DNA of 64,000 nt from Streptomyces bikiniensis (GTDB lineage Bacteria > Actinomycetota > Actinomycetes > Streptomycetales > Streptomycetaceae). Positions 36,662-44,432 of the stretch are shown here, piece after piece. The translations under genes and the position numbers were made by a program. Positions within the stretch are counted from its first letter, which is position 1. Each line of letters opens with the position of its first letter. The stretch is from the NCBI GenBank assembly GCA_000716465.1, contig JNWL01000049.1:7159-71158 (forward strand). The letters run 5' to 3'. The notes under the pieces are model-generated. The model had not been told where the DNA came from. It worked only from the letters and a program-made list of their open reading frames with translations, and did not search any database.

Positions 36662-37315
36662 TCAGTGGTGAAGGATCTTGGAGAGGAAGTCCTTGGCGCG
36701 GTCGCTGCGCGGGTTGCTGAAGAACTCCTCCGGAGAGGCCTGTTCGACGATCTTCCCGTCCGCCATGAAGACGACCCGGTTGGCGGCGGAGCGCGCGAAG
36801 CCCATCTCGTGGGTCACGACCACCATCGTCATGCCGTCCCGGGCCAGCTGCTGCATGACCTCCAGGACCTCGTTGATCATCTCGGCCTTCTCCTCGGCGG
36901 CCTTCTTCTCCGTCTTCCGGACCTTGATCTGCCCCAGCATCACGTTCTCGAGCACCGTCTTGTGCGAGAACAGGTTGAACGACTGGAACACCATGCCGAC
37001 GTCGGACCGCAGCCGGGCGAGCTCCTTGCCCTCCTGCGGCAGCGGCTTGCCGTCGATGGTGATGGTGCCGGAGTCGATGCTCTCCAGCCGGTTGATCGTG
37101 CGGCACAGCGTCGACTTGCCGGACCCCGAGGGCCCGATGACGACCACGACCTCGCCGCGGGTGATCGTCAGATCGATGTCCTGGAGGACATGCAGTGCGC
37201 CGAAGTGCTTGTTCACGCCGGACAGCACGACCAGGTCGTCCGCGGCGCGCGGGGTGTCCTGCGGACCCTTGGACAGGGCGTCCTTCGGATCCTTCGACAC
37301 TGACTCTCCGCTCAT
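36662..37315 (-). CDS. gluA: Glutamate ABC transporter ATPase GluA with internal deletion
   Basis: The frame is open for 217 residues, but relatives are about 250-270. Walker A GPSGSGKST, the Q-loop VGMVFQSFNLF and the switch His in VVVTHEMGFARSAA are present. Between VRKTEKKAAEEKA and EMINEVLEVMQQ the ABC signature (LSGGQQQR), Walker B and D-loop (LFDEPTSALDP) are absent, about 54 residues. The frame is kept. Without the catalytic Glu and signature the protein should not hydrolyse ATP. It is either a broken gene or an assembly error. The rest of the operon looks normal. Confidence 0.9.
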   Translation of the reverse strand: MSGESVSKDPKDALSKGPQDTPRAADDLVVLSGVNKHFGALHVLQDIDLTITRGEVVVVIGPSGSGKSTLCRTINRLESIDSGTITIDGKPLPQEGKELARLRSDVGMVFQSFNLFSHKTVLENVMLGQIKVRKTEKKAAEEKAEMINEVLEVMQQLARDGMTMVVVTHEMGFARSAANRVVFMADGKIVEQASPEEFFSNPRSDRAKDFLSKILHH

Positions 37316-37644
37316 CGGCCTCTTGCTCCGTCCTCCTCGGTTGGGGAGGACACTAGAGACCGGATGTGACGAGCGTCATCACATCTGAGCGGAAATTGAG
37401 GATAACGATCCGGCCGCAACCGGACACACTGCGTGAAGGCGACACCGGCCCCCGTACCAGGTGCATCACGGAAACGCCCGCGTAACGGAGGGACACTTGA
37501 CTGTGACGCCGCCGTCCGGTGTTCATGCTCTGGTACCACCTGGTACACAGAGACCCGGCATCGGCACCCGGCACCCGGCGCGGGGCCCACGGGAACCACG
37601 TGCGAACGGCGCGAACGACACGGAAGATCACGGAGGAGGTACGC

Positions 37645-38357
37645 ATGCGACTGCTGCTCGTGGAGGACGACGACCACGTCGCCGCCGCCCTCTCCGCGAT
37701 CCTCGCGAAGCACGGCTTCGCCGTCACCCACGCCCGCAACGGCGAGGAGGCGCTCCAGGCCGTCCTGCCCACCGCGCACGGCGAGCGCCCCTCGTACGGG
37801 GTGATCCTGCTCGACCTCGGCCTGCCCGACCAGGACGGGTACCAGGTCTGCGGCCGCATCCGGAAGCTCACCACCACCCCGGTGATCATGGTGACCGCGC
37901 GCGGGGACGTGCGCTCCCGGATCCACGGCCTGAACCTCGGCGCCGACGACTACGTCGTCAAGCCCTACGACCCCGGCGAACTGCTCGCCCGCATCCACGC
38001 CGTCAGCCGGCGCAGCCCCGGCCCCGAGGAGACCGGCGGGGCCCGGGGACCAGCGACGCGACCCGGCTGCGGCTCGGCTCCGTCACCATCGAGCTGCCCA
38101 CCCGCCGGGTCAGCGTGGAGGGCGAGAGCGTCCAGCTGACCCGCAAGGAGTTCGACCTCCTCGCCCTCCTCGCCCAGCGGCCCGGCGTCGTCTTCCGCCG
38201 CGAGCAGATCATCAGCGAGGTCTGGCACACCAGTTGGGAGGGGACCGGCCGCACCCTGGAGGTGCACGTCGCCTCCCTGCGCTCCAAGCTGCGGATGCCC
38301 GCCCTGATCGAGACCGTGCGGGGCGTCGGCTACCGCCTGGTCGCCCCCGCCGCGTAA
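37645..38357 (+). pseudogene. OmpR-family response regulator, frameshifted between domains
   Basis: From ATG 37645 (GGAGG RBS upstream) the receiver is complete: LLLVEDDDHVAAA, phospho-Asp in ILLDLGLPDQDGY, VVKPYDPGELLARIH. At about 38041-38049 the frame shifts: the winged-helix domain (LTRKEFDLLALLAQ ... EVHVASLRSKL ... VRGVGYRLVAP) continues in the frame one base earlier. One G missing from the gggg run at 38045-38048 would explain it. As written, translation ends at 38139 without DNA binding. The sensor kinase follows at once. Confidence 0.85.
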
Positions 38358-38375
38358 CCGCCCGGCGGTCCCTCC

Positions 38376-39803
38376 GTGCGCACCCGACTCCTCCCGCTGC
38401 TCATCGTCCTCATGGCCGGCGTGCTGCTCGCCCTGGGCTTCCCGCTCGCCGCCAGCCTCGCCGCCTCCGAACAGCAGCGGGTCATCGTCGACCGGCTCGA
38501 CGACGCCGCGCGCTTCGCCGCCCTCGCCCAGTACGTCGACCCGCGCAGCTCCGGCACCGACGAACGGCTCGTCACGCTCGGCGGCGAACTCACCAGCTAC
38601 CACGACGTGTACGGCATCCGCGCCGGGGTCTTCCACCGCGACAACCGGTCCATGGCCGCCGCCCCCGAGGAGTGGGTCGTCCCGTACGACGGGGAGGCCA
38701 GGCGCGCCTTCAGCGAGGCGCTGCTCGGGCGCCGCAGCCACGACCCGCCCCAGGTGTGGCCCTGGCAGCCCCACGCGCGGCTCGCCATCGCCTCCCCGGT
38801 CGTCCGGGACGGCGACGTCATCGCCGTCGTCGTCACCGACTCGCCCACCGGCCAGCTCCGCTCCCGCATCCTGCACGGCTGGCTGCTGATCTTCGCGGGC
38901 GAGGCCGCCGCGATGCTGCTCGCCGTCGGCGCGGCCTTCCGGCTCACCGGCTGGGTGCTGCGGCCGGTCCGCGTCCTCGACGCCGTCACCCACGACATCG
39001 CCACCGGCCGGATGAACTCCCGGGTCGCGGCCACCGGGGGCCCGCCCGAGCTGCGGCGCCTCGCGCGCTCCTTCAACGAGATGGCCGACAACGTGGAGGA
39101 GGCCCTCGAACAGCAGCGGGCCTTCGTCGCCGACGCCTCCCACCAGCTGCGCAACCCGCTGGCCGCACTGCTCCTGCGGATCGAGCTGCTCGCCCTGGAG
39201 CTGCCCGAGGGGAACGAGGAGATCGCCTCCGTACGGACCGAGGGCAAGCGGCTCGCCCAGGTCCTCGACGACCTCCTCGACCTGGCGCTCGCCGAGCACG
39301 CGGCGGCCGAGCTGCGGCTCACCGACGTCGGCGCGCTCACCGCCGAGCGGGTCGCGTCCTGGCGGCCGGTCGCCGAGGACAAGGGGGTCGTCCTGGCGGG
39401 GGAGTGCGGGGCGGTCACGGCCTGGGCGGACCCGGTGGCCCTCTCCAGCGCCCTCGACGCGGTGATCGACAACGCGCTGAAGTTCACCCCGGCCGGGGAG
39501 GAGGTCACGGTCACGGTCGTCCCGGACCGGACGAGCGTCGCCGTCGTCGTCGCCGACCACGGACCCGGCCTCACCGAGGAGGAGCTGGGCCGGGTCGGAG
39601 ACCGCTTCTGGCGCTCGGGCCGGCACCAGAACGTCAAGGGCTCGGGCCTCGGCCTCTCCATCGCGCGCGTCCTGCTGACGGCGGGCGGGGGAGGGGTGGC
39701 CTTCGCGCCGAACGAACCGCACGGCCTGCGGGTGACGGTCACCGTCCCCCGGCACGCGCCCGCGGACGCGCGGGGGCAGGAGCAGGGCTTCACCGAGCGG
39801 TAG
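38376..39803 (+). CDS. Sensor histidine kinase (HAMP, HisKA, HATPase)
   Basis: A 475-residue kinase. The N-terminal membrane helix (LLPLLIVLMAGVLLALGFPL) and a second at about 170-195 flank an extracellular sensor domain. A HAMP linker (VLRPVRVLDAVTHDIA) and the His box DASHQLRNPLAAL follow. The N box is DAVIDNALKF and the G boxes are DHGPGL and GSGLGLSIA. GTG 38376 begins 18 nt after the regulator's stop. Its partner regulator is the frameshifted gene upstream. The 3' end converges on the TAXI gene with 24 nt between stops. Confidence 0.9.
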   Translation: MRTRLLPLLIVLMAGVLLALGFPLAASLAASEQQRVIVDRLDDAARFAALAQYVDPRSSGTDERLVTLGGELTSYHDVYGIRAGVFHRDNRSMAAAPEEWVVPYDGEARRAFSEALLGRRSHDPPQVWPWQPHARLAIASPVVRDGDVIAVVVTDSPTGQLRSRILHGWLLIFAGEAAAMLLAVGAAFRLTGWVLRPVRVLDAVTHDIATGRMNSRVAATGGPPELRRLARSFNEMADNVEEALEQQRAFVADASHQLRNPLAALLLRIELLALELPEGNEEIASVRTEGKRLAQVLDDLLDLALAEHAAAELRLTDVGALTAERVASWRPVAEDKGVVLAGECGAVTAWADPVALSSALDAVIDNALKFTPAGEEVTVTVVPDRTSVAVVVADHGPGLTEEELGRVGDRFWRSGRHQNVKGSGLGLSIARVLLTAGGGGVAFAPNEPHGLRVTVTVPRHAPADARGQEQGFTER

Positions 39804-39827
39804 CGGCAGTGGTCCGAAGCGGTGCCG

Positions 39828-40826
39828 TCAGGGCTTCACCGAGCGGTAGTAGCGGCGGGCGCCCTCGTGGAGCTCCAGGGGATCCGTGTAGACGGCGGTG
39901 CGCAGGTCCACCAGCTGGGCCGGGTGGACCTGGCGGCCGATCCCGTCCCTGCTCCTGATCACTGTACGGGTGAAGCCCTCCACCAGGTCCGCGTCGGCCT
40001 CCTCCGTGGTGACCAGGAGGTTGGCCACGGCCAGGGTCTCGACCCGCTGCCCGTCCTGCGCCTTCGCGTACGCGTCGGCCGGTATCACCGCCGAACGGTA
40101 GTGGCGGGTCGACTCGCCGACGTCGTGCAGCTGGTCGACCAGCTTCGCGTCCAGCGGGATCAGCCGGACCGGGGTGCGCTCGGACAGCGACTGCACCGCG
40201 TGGGTGGGCAGGCCGCCCGACCAGAAGAAGGCGTCCAGCTCGCCGCGCTCCAGGAGCTCCGGCATGGTGTCGATGCCCGCCGGGACCGCCCGGACGTCCC
40301 GTACGGGGGCCAGGCCGGCCGCCGCGAGGACCCGGTCCGCGATCAGCCGCACGCCCGACCCGTCCTGGCCCACGCCGACCCGCAGGCCCTTCAGGTCCTC
40401 CACCTTCTGCAGCGGCGCCCCCTTGCGGACCACGAGCTGCACGTAGTCGTCGTACAACCGGGCGCAACCGCGCAGCCGCTCGAAACCGGGCCCGCGCTCG
40501 CGCTGGTACTGGGCCACCGCGTCGGCCGTGGCGATCGTGAAGTCCGCCGCGCCCGAAGCCACCCGGGCCAGGTTCTGCTGGGACCCCTCGCTGTCCTCCA
40601 GCCTTATCGACACCTCGGGCAGGTCCTGGGCGAGGGCGTGCTTGAGGAGGTTCCCGTACCGCTGGTACACGCCGCTGGGGACACCCGTGCTGAAGGTGAT
40701 CGAGCCGCTGGGCGAGGGAGGACCGAAGGGGACCAGCCACCACACCAGCACCCCGCACAGCGCGAGCAGCGCGGCCGCGACCGCCAGGGCACGGCGGCGG
40801 GCGGCGCGGGAGAGGGAGGCGAACAT
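39828..40826 (-). CDS. TAXI-family TRAP transporter solute-binding protein
   Basis: A 332-residue exported or membrane-anchored protein. An uncleaved-looking N-terminal helix (ALAVAAALLALCGVLVWWLV) is followed by the TAXI domain: FSTGVPSGVYQRYGNLL, EGSQQNLARVASGAADFTI, LRVGVGQDGSGVRLIADRVL. No TRAP membrane subunits are adjacent, so it may act as an orphan receptor. It converges on the kinase gene, and in related actinobacteria such proteins can sit beside two-component systems; a sensory link is inferred. Confidence 0.85.
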   Translation of the reverse strand: MFASLSRAARRRALAVAAALLALCGVLVWWLVPFGPPSPSGSITFSTGVPSGVYQRYGNLLKHALAQDLPEVSIRLEDSEGSQQNLARVASGAADFTIATADAVAQYQRERGPGFERLRGCARLYDDYVQLVVRKGAPLQKVEDLKGLRVGVGQDGSGVRLIADRVLAAAGLAPVRDVRAVPAGIDTMPELLERGELDAFFWSGGLPTHAVQSLSERTPVRLIPLDAKLVDQLHDVGESTRHYRSAVIPADAYAKAQDGQRVETLAVANLLVTTEEADADLVEGFTRTVIRSRDGIGRQVHPAQLVDLRTAVYTDPLELHEGARRYYRSVKP

Positions 40827-41319
40827 GGGGCCGATCCTGCCAGCCCACCGCGGCTCCTGGCCAGGGACGGCCGCGCCGCTCGCGGTGTACGGGCCCGGAG
40901 TGCGCTCCGCCGAAGCGGTGAGCGGTCCCGGCGGCGCGGGCCGCGCCGTGTGTCCTGCCGGGGCGGTGGTGCCCCGGCGGTTAGCGTCGGAAGGCGTTCG
41001 GTGATCTTGAGGACAGTCCCCTGTCCGCCCCTGGCGTCCCCTCCGAACGCACCCTTCCGCCCGTCCCCCTCGGAGCGCCCCGCCCCGCCTCACCCCGCCG
41101 CAGCGGTGAGGCGGCGTACTTACCCACCCTGCTCCGGCCCGCCCTGCCCCGGCCCGGGAAACGCGGGGCTTCGGGATCCCGAACCCTCTTCCGTCCCGCG
41201 GGCCCCGGGAGGGGCGGCCGGTCGGTAGCGTCCCGAGGGCCTTCTCGTACGAGGACCGTCCCGTACGTCCATCGGGGCGCCCGCGCGGTCGCGGTCGGCT
41301 CCCGGGAAAGGACCGCCCC
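40827..41319. promoter_or_regulatory. Gene-free divergent region with an 8-bp hairpin
   Basis: No coding region is supported. The perfect inverted repeat gccggggc / gccccggc (40957-40964 / 40971-40978, 6-nt loop) is the clearest structure. Divergent promoters for the TAXI gene and the chimeric gene must lie here, but no convincing hexamers were found. AAAGGA precedes GTG 41320. Confidence 0.4.
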
Positions 41320-41973
41320 GTGAAGTTCGGCGTCGACCTGCCCGACTACGGGCCCGAGGCCACCCCCGACGCCCTCGCCGACCGGGCGCTGCGGGTGGAG
41401 GCCATGGGGTACGACTACGCGATGGTCTCCGACCACGTGGCGCTCACCCCGGACGTGCAGCACCTCTTCCCCGCCCCGTTCTACGACCCCTTCGCCACCC
41501 TCGCCTGGCTCGCCGGCATCACCAGGACCGTGGGCCTCGGGACCACGGTCGCGATCCTCCCGTACCGGCACCCCGTGCACACCGCCCGGGTCGCCGCCAA
41601 CATCGACCGCTTCAGCGACGGGCGGCTCCTCGCCGACCTCGCCGAGGAGACCTGGATCTTCGCCACCACCGGCATGTGCCACGACATCGGCGTGGCCGCG
41701 TGCACGGAGGCCGGTTTCACCCCGCAGGCCTCCCACGCCATCGGCGACTGGGACGCCACCCTCGCGGCGGTACGGCTCGGCCTCGGGGTCGCGCTCGTCC
41801 CACGCCTGGCCGAACCGGCCCCGCGGCCCGAGGTGACGGTCCGCGCGTTCAGCGAGCGGGCCCCCTCCCGTACGGTCTTCGCGGCCGTACGGGAGGGCAG
41901 CCAGACCTCCCCGGAGATCGCCGCCGTCCTGGACGCGCTGCGCACGGTCGCCAGGGCGGCCGTCACCGCCTGA
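41320..41973 (+). pseudogene. Chimera of a luciferase-like (LLM) oxidoreductase and a LysR regulator
   Basis: The frame is open for 217 residues but joins two families. Residues 1-~103 are the N-terminal part of an F420/FMN-dependent LLM-class oxidoreductase (MKFGVDLPDYG, YDYAMVSDHV, RTVGLGTTVAILPYRHP, ANIDRFSDGRLL). From about residue 105 it is the C-terminal half of a LysR inducer-binding domain (LAEETWIFATTGMCHDI, ACTEAGFTPQ, VRLGLGVALVPRLAEP). Neither part can be functional alone. An in-frame deletion near 41625-41640 between two formerly adjacent genes is the simplest cause. Confidence 0.8.
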
Positions 41974-42014
41974 CCGGCCGTACCGCCTGACGGCCGTCAC
42001 CGCCTGACCGGCCG
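41961..42014. repeat. 20-bp direct repeat at the chimera's 3' end
   Basis: cgtcaccgcctgaccggccg occurs at 41961-41980, including the stop codon, and again at 41995-42014. A third degenerate copy lies between. Confidence 0.75.
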
Positions 42015-42138
42015 CCGTCGCCCCGGGGCGGTGCGCGACCGATCCTCCACGGTTCGTGGAAGGTACCGTCCAGCAGCCGTTGCTGGATCCGCCCGCCCGC
42101 CGGTGCGAGGCTCGTCGGCGTACCGCGGACCGTTCCGC

Positions 42139-42193
42139 GCACCCCCTTCCCCCACCCTTTCCTTCCCCCTTCCCCACCCCCTGCCGAGCCCTT
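42139..42193. other. Polypyrimidine tract upstream of the EamA gene
   Basis: About 50 nt are nearly all C and T on the plus strand (runs such as ccttccccctt). It ends 20 nt before ATG 42214, just upstream of GGAGAGCGGG. It has no coding meaning. Confidence 0.7.
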
Positions 42194-42213
42194 CCGGAGA
42201 GCGGGAAACACCC

Positions 42214-43146
42214 ATGTCCAAAGCCACCTGCGCGCGGCTGGCCGCGCTGAGCCTCGTCTGGGGCTCCGTCTTCCTGTGGATCAAGATCGCCGGGTACGGC
42301 TTCCCGCCCGCGCAGACGGTCCTGGTCCGGCTCGCGCTCGGCGCCGCCGTCCTCCTCGCCATCGGATACGTGAAAGGGCTCCGGCTGCCGAAGGAGAAGG
42401 CCGTCTGGGGCCATCTGACCGTGGCCGCCCTCCTCGGCAACGCGATCCCCTGGACCCTGTACGCCCAGGGGGAGATCGACGGCTCCAGCAGCGTCGCCGC
42501 CGTCGTCAACGGCAGCGCCCCGGTCTGGACCCTGGCGACCGCGCTGCTGCTCGGACAGGAGAAGCGGGTCTCCGGCGCGAGGGCGGGTGGGGTGCTGCTC
42601 GGCCTCGGCGGCACCGCGCTCATCGCCTCCCCGTGGAACTCGGCCTCGGCCGGGAGCGGTGGGAGCGTCCTCTGCTTCGTCCTCGGCTCGATCAGCTTCG
42701 GGGCCGGCTTCGCGTACATGGGCAGGTTCCTGACGGGCAGGGGCGTTCCGCCCCTGGTGCTCGCGGGCGGCCAGCTCGCCGCCGCCACCGTGCTGCTCCT
42801 GGTCGCCCTCCCCTTCCTGGGACTCCGGGACGTCACCTGGCGCGCCGACTCGGTGGTCTCGGTCCTCGTCCTCGGCGTGGTCTGCACCGGGTTCGCCGCG
42901 CTGCTCAACTTCGAGCTGGTCATCAAGGACGGGGCCGCGGTCGCCTCCACCGTCACCTACCTGATGACCGCCGTGGCCGTGCTTCTCGGTGCCGTGGTGC
43001 TGCGCGAACCGCTCGGCCCGACCGTGTGGCTGGGCGCGGCGGCGGTCCTCGCGGCCACCGTCCTGCTCCGGCGCGGACCGCGCCCGGCTGCGGAGGAGAA
43101 GGCGCCCGCGCCGGCCGCGCGGCCCTCCTCCGCGTGCGACGTGTGA
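42214..43146 (+). CDS. EamA/DMT-family permease
   Basis: A 310-residue protein with ten predicted membrane helices in two EamA repeats (residues ~5-140 and ~150-285). Typical segments are LAALSLVWGSVFLWIKIA and LMTAVAVLLGAVVLREPLG. The last ~20 residues are an Ala/Pro/Glu tail. ATG 42214 follows GGAGAGCGGG. The family exports amino acids, metabolites or drugs; no substrate can be named. The next gene starts 15 nt downstream, so they are probably cotranscribed. Confidence 0.88.
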   Translation: MSKATCARLAALSLVWGSVFLWIKIAGYGFPPAQTVLVRLALGAAVLLAIGYVKGLRLPKEKAVWGHLTVAALLGNAIPWTLYAQGEIDGSSSVAAVVNGSAPVWTLATALLLGQEKRVSGARAGGVLLGLGGTALIASPWNSASAGSGGSVLCFVLGSISFGAGFAYMGRFLTGRGVPPLVLAGGQLAAATVLLLVALPFLGLRDVTWRADSVVSVLVLGVVCTGFAALLNFELVIKDGAAVASTVTYLMTAVAVLLGAVVLREPLGPTVWLGAAAVLAATVLLRRGPRPAAEEKAPAPAARPSSACDV

Positions 43147-43161
43147 AAGGGAGGGGCGTAC

Positions 43162-43803
43162 GTGGCTTTCGTGGTCGAGCTCGTCTTCCGTGGCGAGGAG
43201 GCGGACCGGCCGGACCTCGGGGAGGCCCACCGGGCCTACTGGAAGAGGATGGCCGCACGCGGCCTCCTGATCGGGGGCGGACCCTGGAGGGGAGGTGCCG
43301 GGGAGCTCCTGGTCTGCGAGGTCCGGGATCGCCGGACGCTCTCACGGGTGCTCCGCGCCGACCCGTACGCGCGGGCACGGGTCATCGGGGAACCGAGGGT
43401 CCGGGAATGGAACGTGGTCATGGGGCACGCGGTGTTCACGGGCCCGGAGCCGGCCCCGTCGGCTGCCCCCTCAGCCGTCCCGTCGGTTGCCCCCTCAGCC
43501 GTCCCGTCGGCTTCCCCTTCAGCCGTCCTGCCCGCTGTCCCGCCTGCCGTACCCGAGGGATCCGTCGTGGGCGAGGAGCTGACCGCCCACGAGCGGCGCG
43601 TCGCCGCGATGGTGCTCGACGGCCTGACCAACAAGCAGATCGCCGGGGCCTTCGCGGTGTCGACCCGGGCCGTGGAGCTGCACCTCACCCGGTTCTACCG
43701 CAAGCTGGGCATCCGCCGGCGCGCACGACTGGCCGCCGCCGTCGACCGGTCGAACGCCGCGCCGAGGCGGCCCCCCGCGCCCCCGGTCTACGACTCCAGG
43801 TAG
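43162..43803 (+). CDS. YciI-like domain fused to a LuxR-type HTH
   Basis: A 213-residue protein. Residues ~1-90 resemble the YCII dimeric alpha-beta domain (VVELVFRGEEADRP ... GGPWRGGAGELLVCEVRD ... DPYARARVI). Residues ~95-130 are an Ala/Pro/Ser/Val repeat linker. Residues ~138-200 form a LuxR/GerE HTH (LTAHERRVAAMVLDGLTNKQIAG). GTG 43162 follows GGGAGGGG. YciI enzymes can act as small dehalogenase/dimerase-like proteins; here the domain probably senses a ligand for the HTH. Its stop overlaps the convergent regulator's stop by 16 nt. Confidence 0.75.
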   Translation: MAFVVELVFRGEEADRPDLGEAHRAYWKRMAARGLLIGGGPWRGGAGELLVCEVRDRRTLSRVLRADPYARARVIGEPRVREWNVVMGHAVFTGPEPAPSAAPSAVPSVAPSAVPSASPSAVLPAVPPAVPEGSVVGEELTAHERRVAAMVLDGLTNKQIAGAFAVSTRAVELHLTRFYRKLGIRRRARLAAAVDRSNAAPRRPPAPPVYDSR

Positions 43804-44432
43804 CGGAGCACCGCCAGGATCCGCCGGCTGTAGCCGTTCGTGCGGTCGAGCTCCAGCTTGTCGAAGACGGAGTTGAGGTGCTTCTCCACCGAACTCAGCG
43901 AGAGGTGCAGCTTCTGCCCGATGGCCGTGTTCGTGTGGCCCTGCGCGAGCGCCTCCAGGACCGCCCGCTCCCGGGGCGTGAGCCGCGCCAGCGGATCGAC
44001 GCGCGTGGTCCGTACGACCAGCCGCCGGACGACCTCCGGATCGATCGCCGCCCCGCCGGCGTGGATCCGGTCGAGCGCGTCGAGGAACTCCTCGACCTGC
44101 GCCACCCGGTCCTTCAGGAGGTAGCCGACCCGCTCGGCGCCCGTCGCGAGGAGTTCGGCCGTGTAGGCGCGCTCGACGTACTGCGAGAGGACGAGCACAC
44201 CGGTCCCGGGCCACCGCTCCCGGATCTCGACGGCCGCCCGCAGCCCCTCGTCGGTGTGCGTCGGGGGCATCCGGACGTCCACGACGACGACGTCGGGCCG
44301 GCGCTCCCCGACCTCCTCGACCAGCGTCGTCGCGTCCCCGAACGCGGCGAGGACCTCGTGGCCCTCCTCGACGAGCAGGCGGACGAGACCCTCGCGCAGC
44401 AGGGTCGAGTCCTCGGCCAGGATCAGGCGCAC
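43788..44432 (-). CDS. NarL/FixJ-family response regulator
   Basis: A 214-residue protein. The receiver domain carries LILAEDSTLLREGL, phospho-Asp in VVVVDVRMPPTHTDEGLR and the switch Lys in YLLKDRVAQ. The LuxR HTH is LTPRERAVLEALAQGHTNTAIG at about residues 150-171. GTG 44432 lies inside the end of the kinase gene (10-nt overlap), so translation is coupled. The overlapped convergent neighbour is the YciI-LuxR gene. Confidence 0.9.
   Translation of the reverse strand: MRLILAEDSTLLREGLVRLLVEEGHEVLAAFGDATTLVEEVGERRPDVVVVDVRMPPTHTDEGLRAAVEIRERWPGTGVLVLSQYVERAYTAELLATGAERVGYLLKDRVAQVEEFLDALDRIHAGGAAIDPEVVRRLVVRTTRVDPLARLTPRERAVLEALAQGHTNTAIGQKLHLSLSSVEKHLNSVFDKLELDRTNGYSRRILAVLRYLES

Noticed and set aside
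38376..39803. Regulator and kinase as a possible vancomycin- or phosphate-type system
   Set aside because: The sensor domain shows no recognisable motif and no target genes are adjacent, so no specific system is named.
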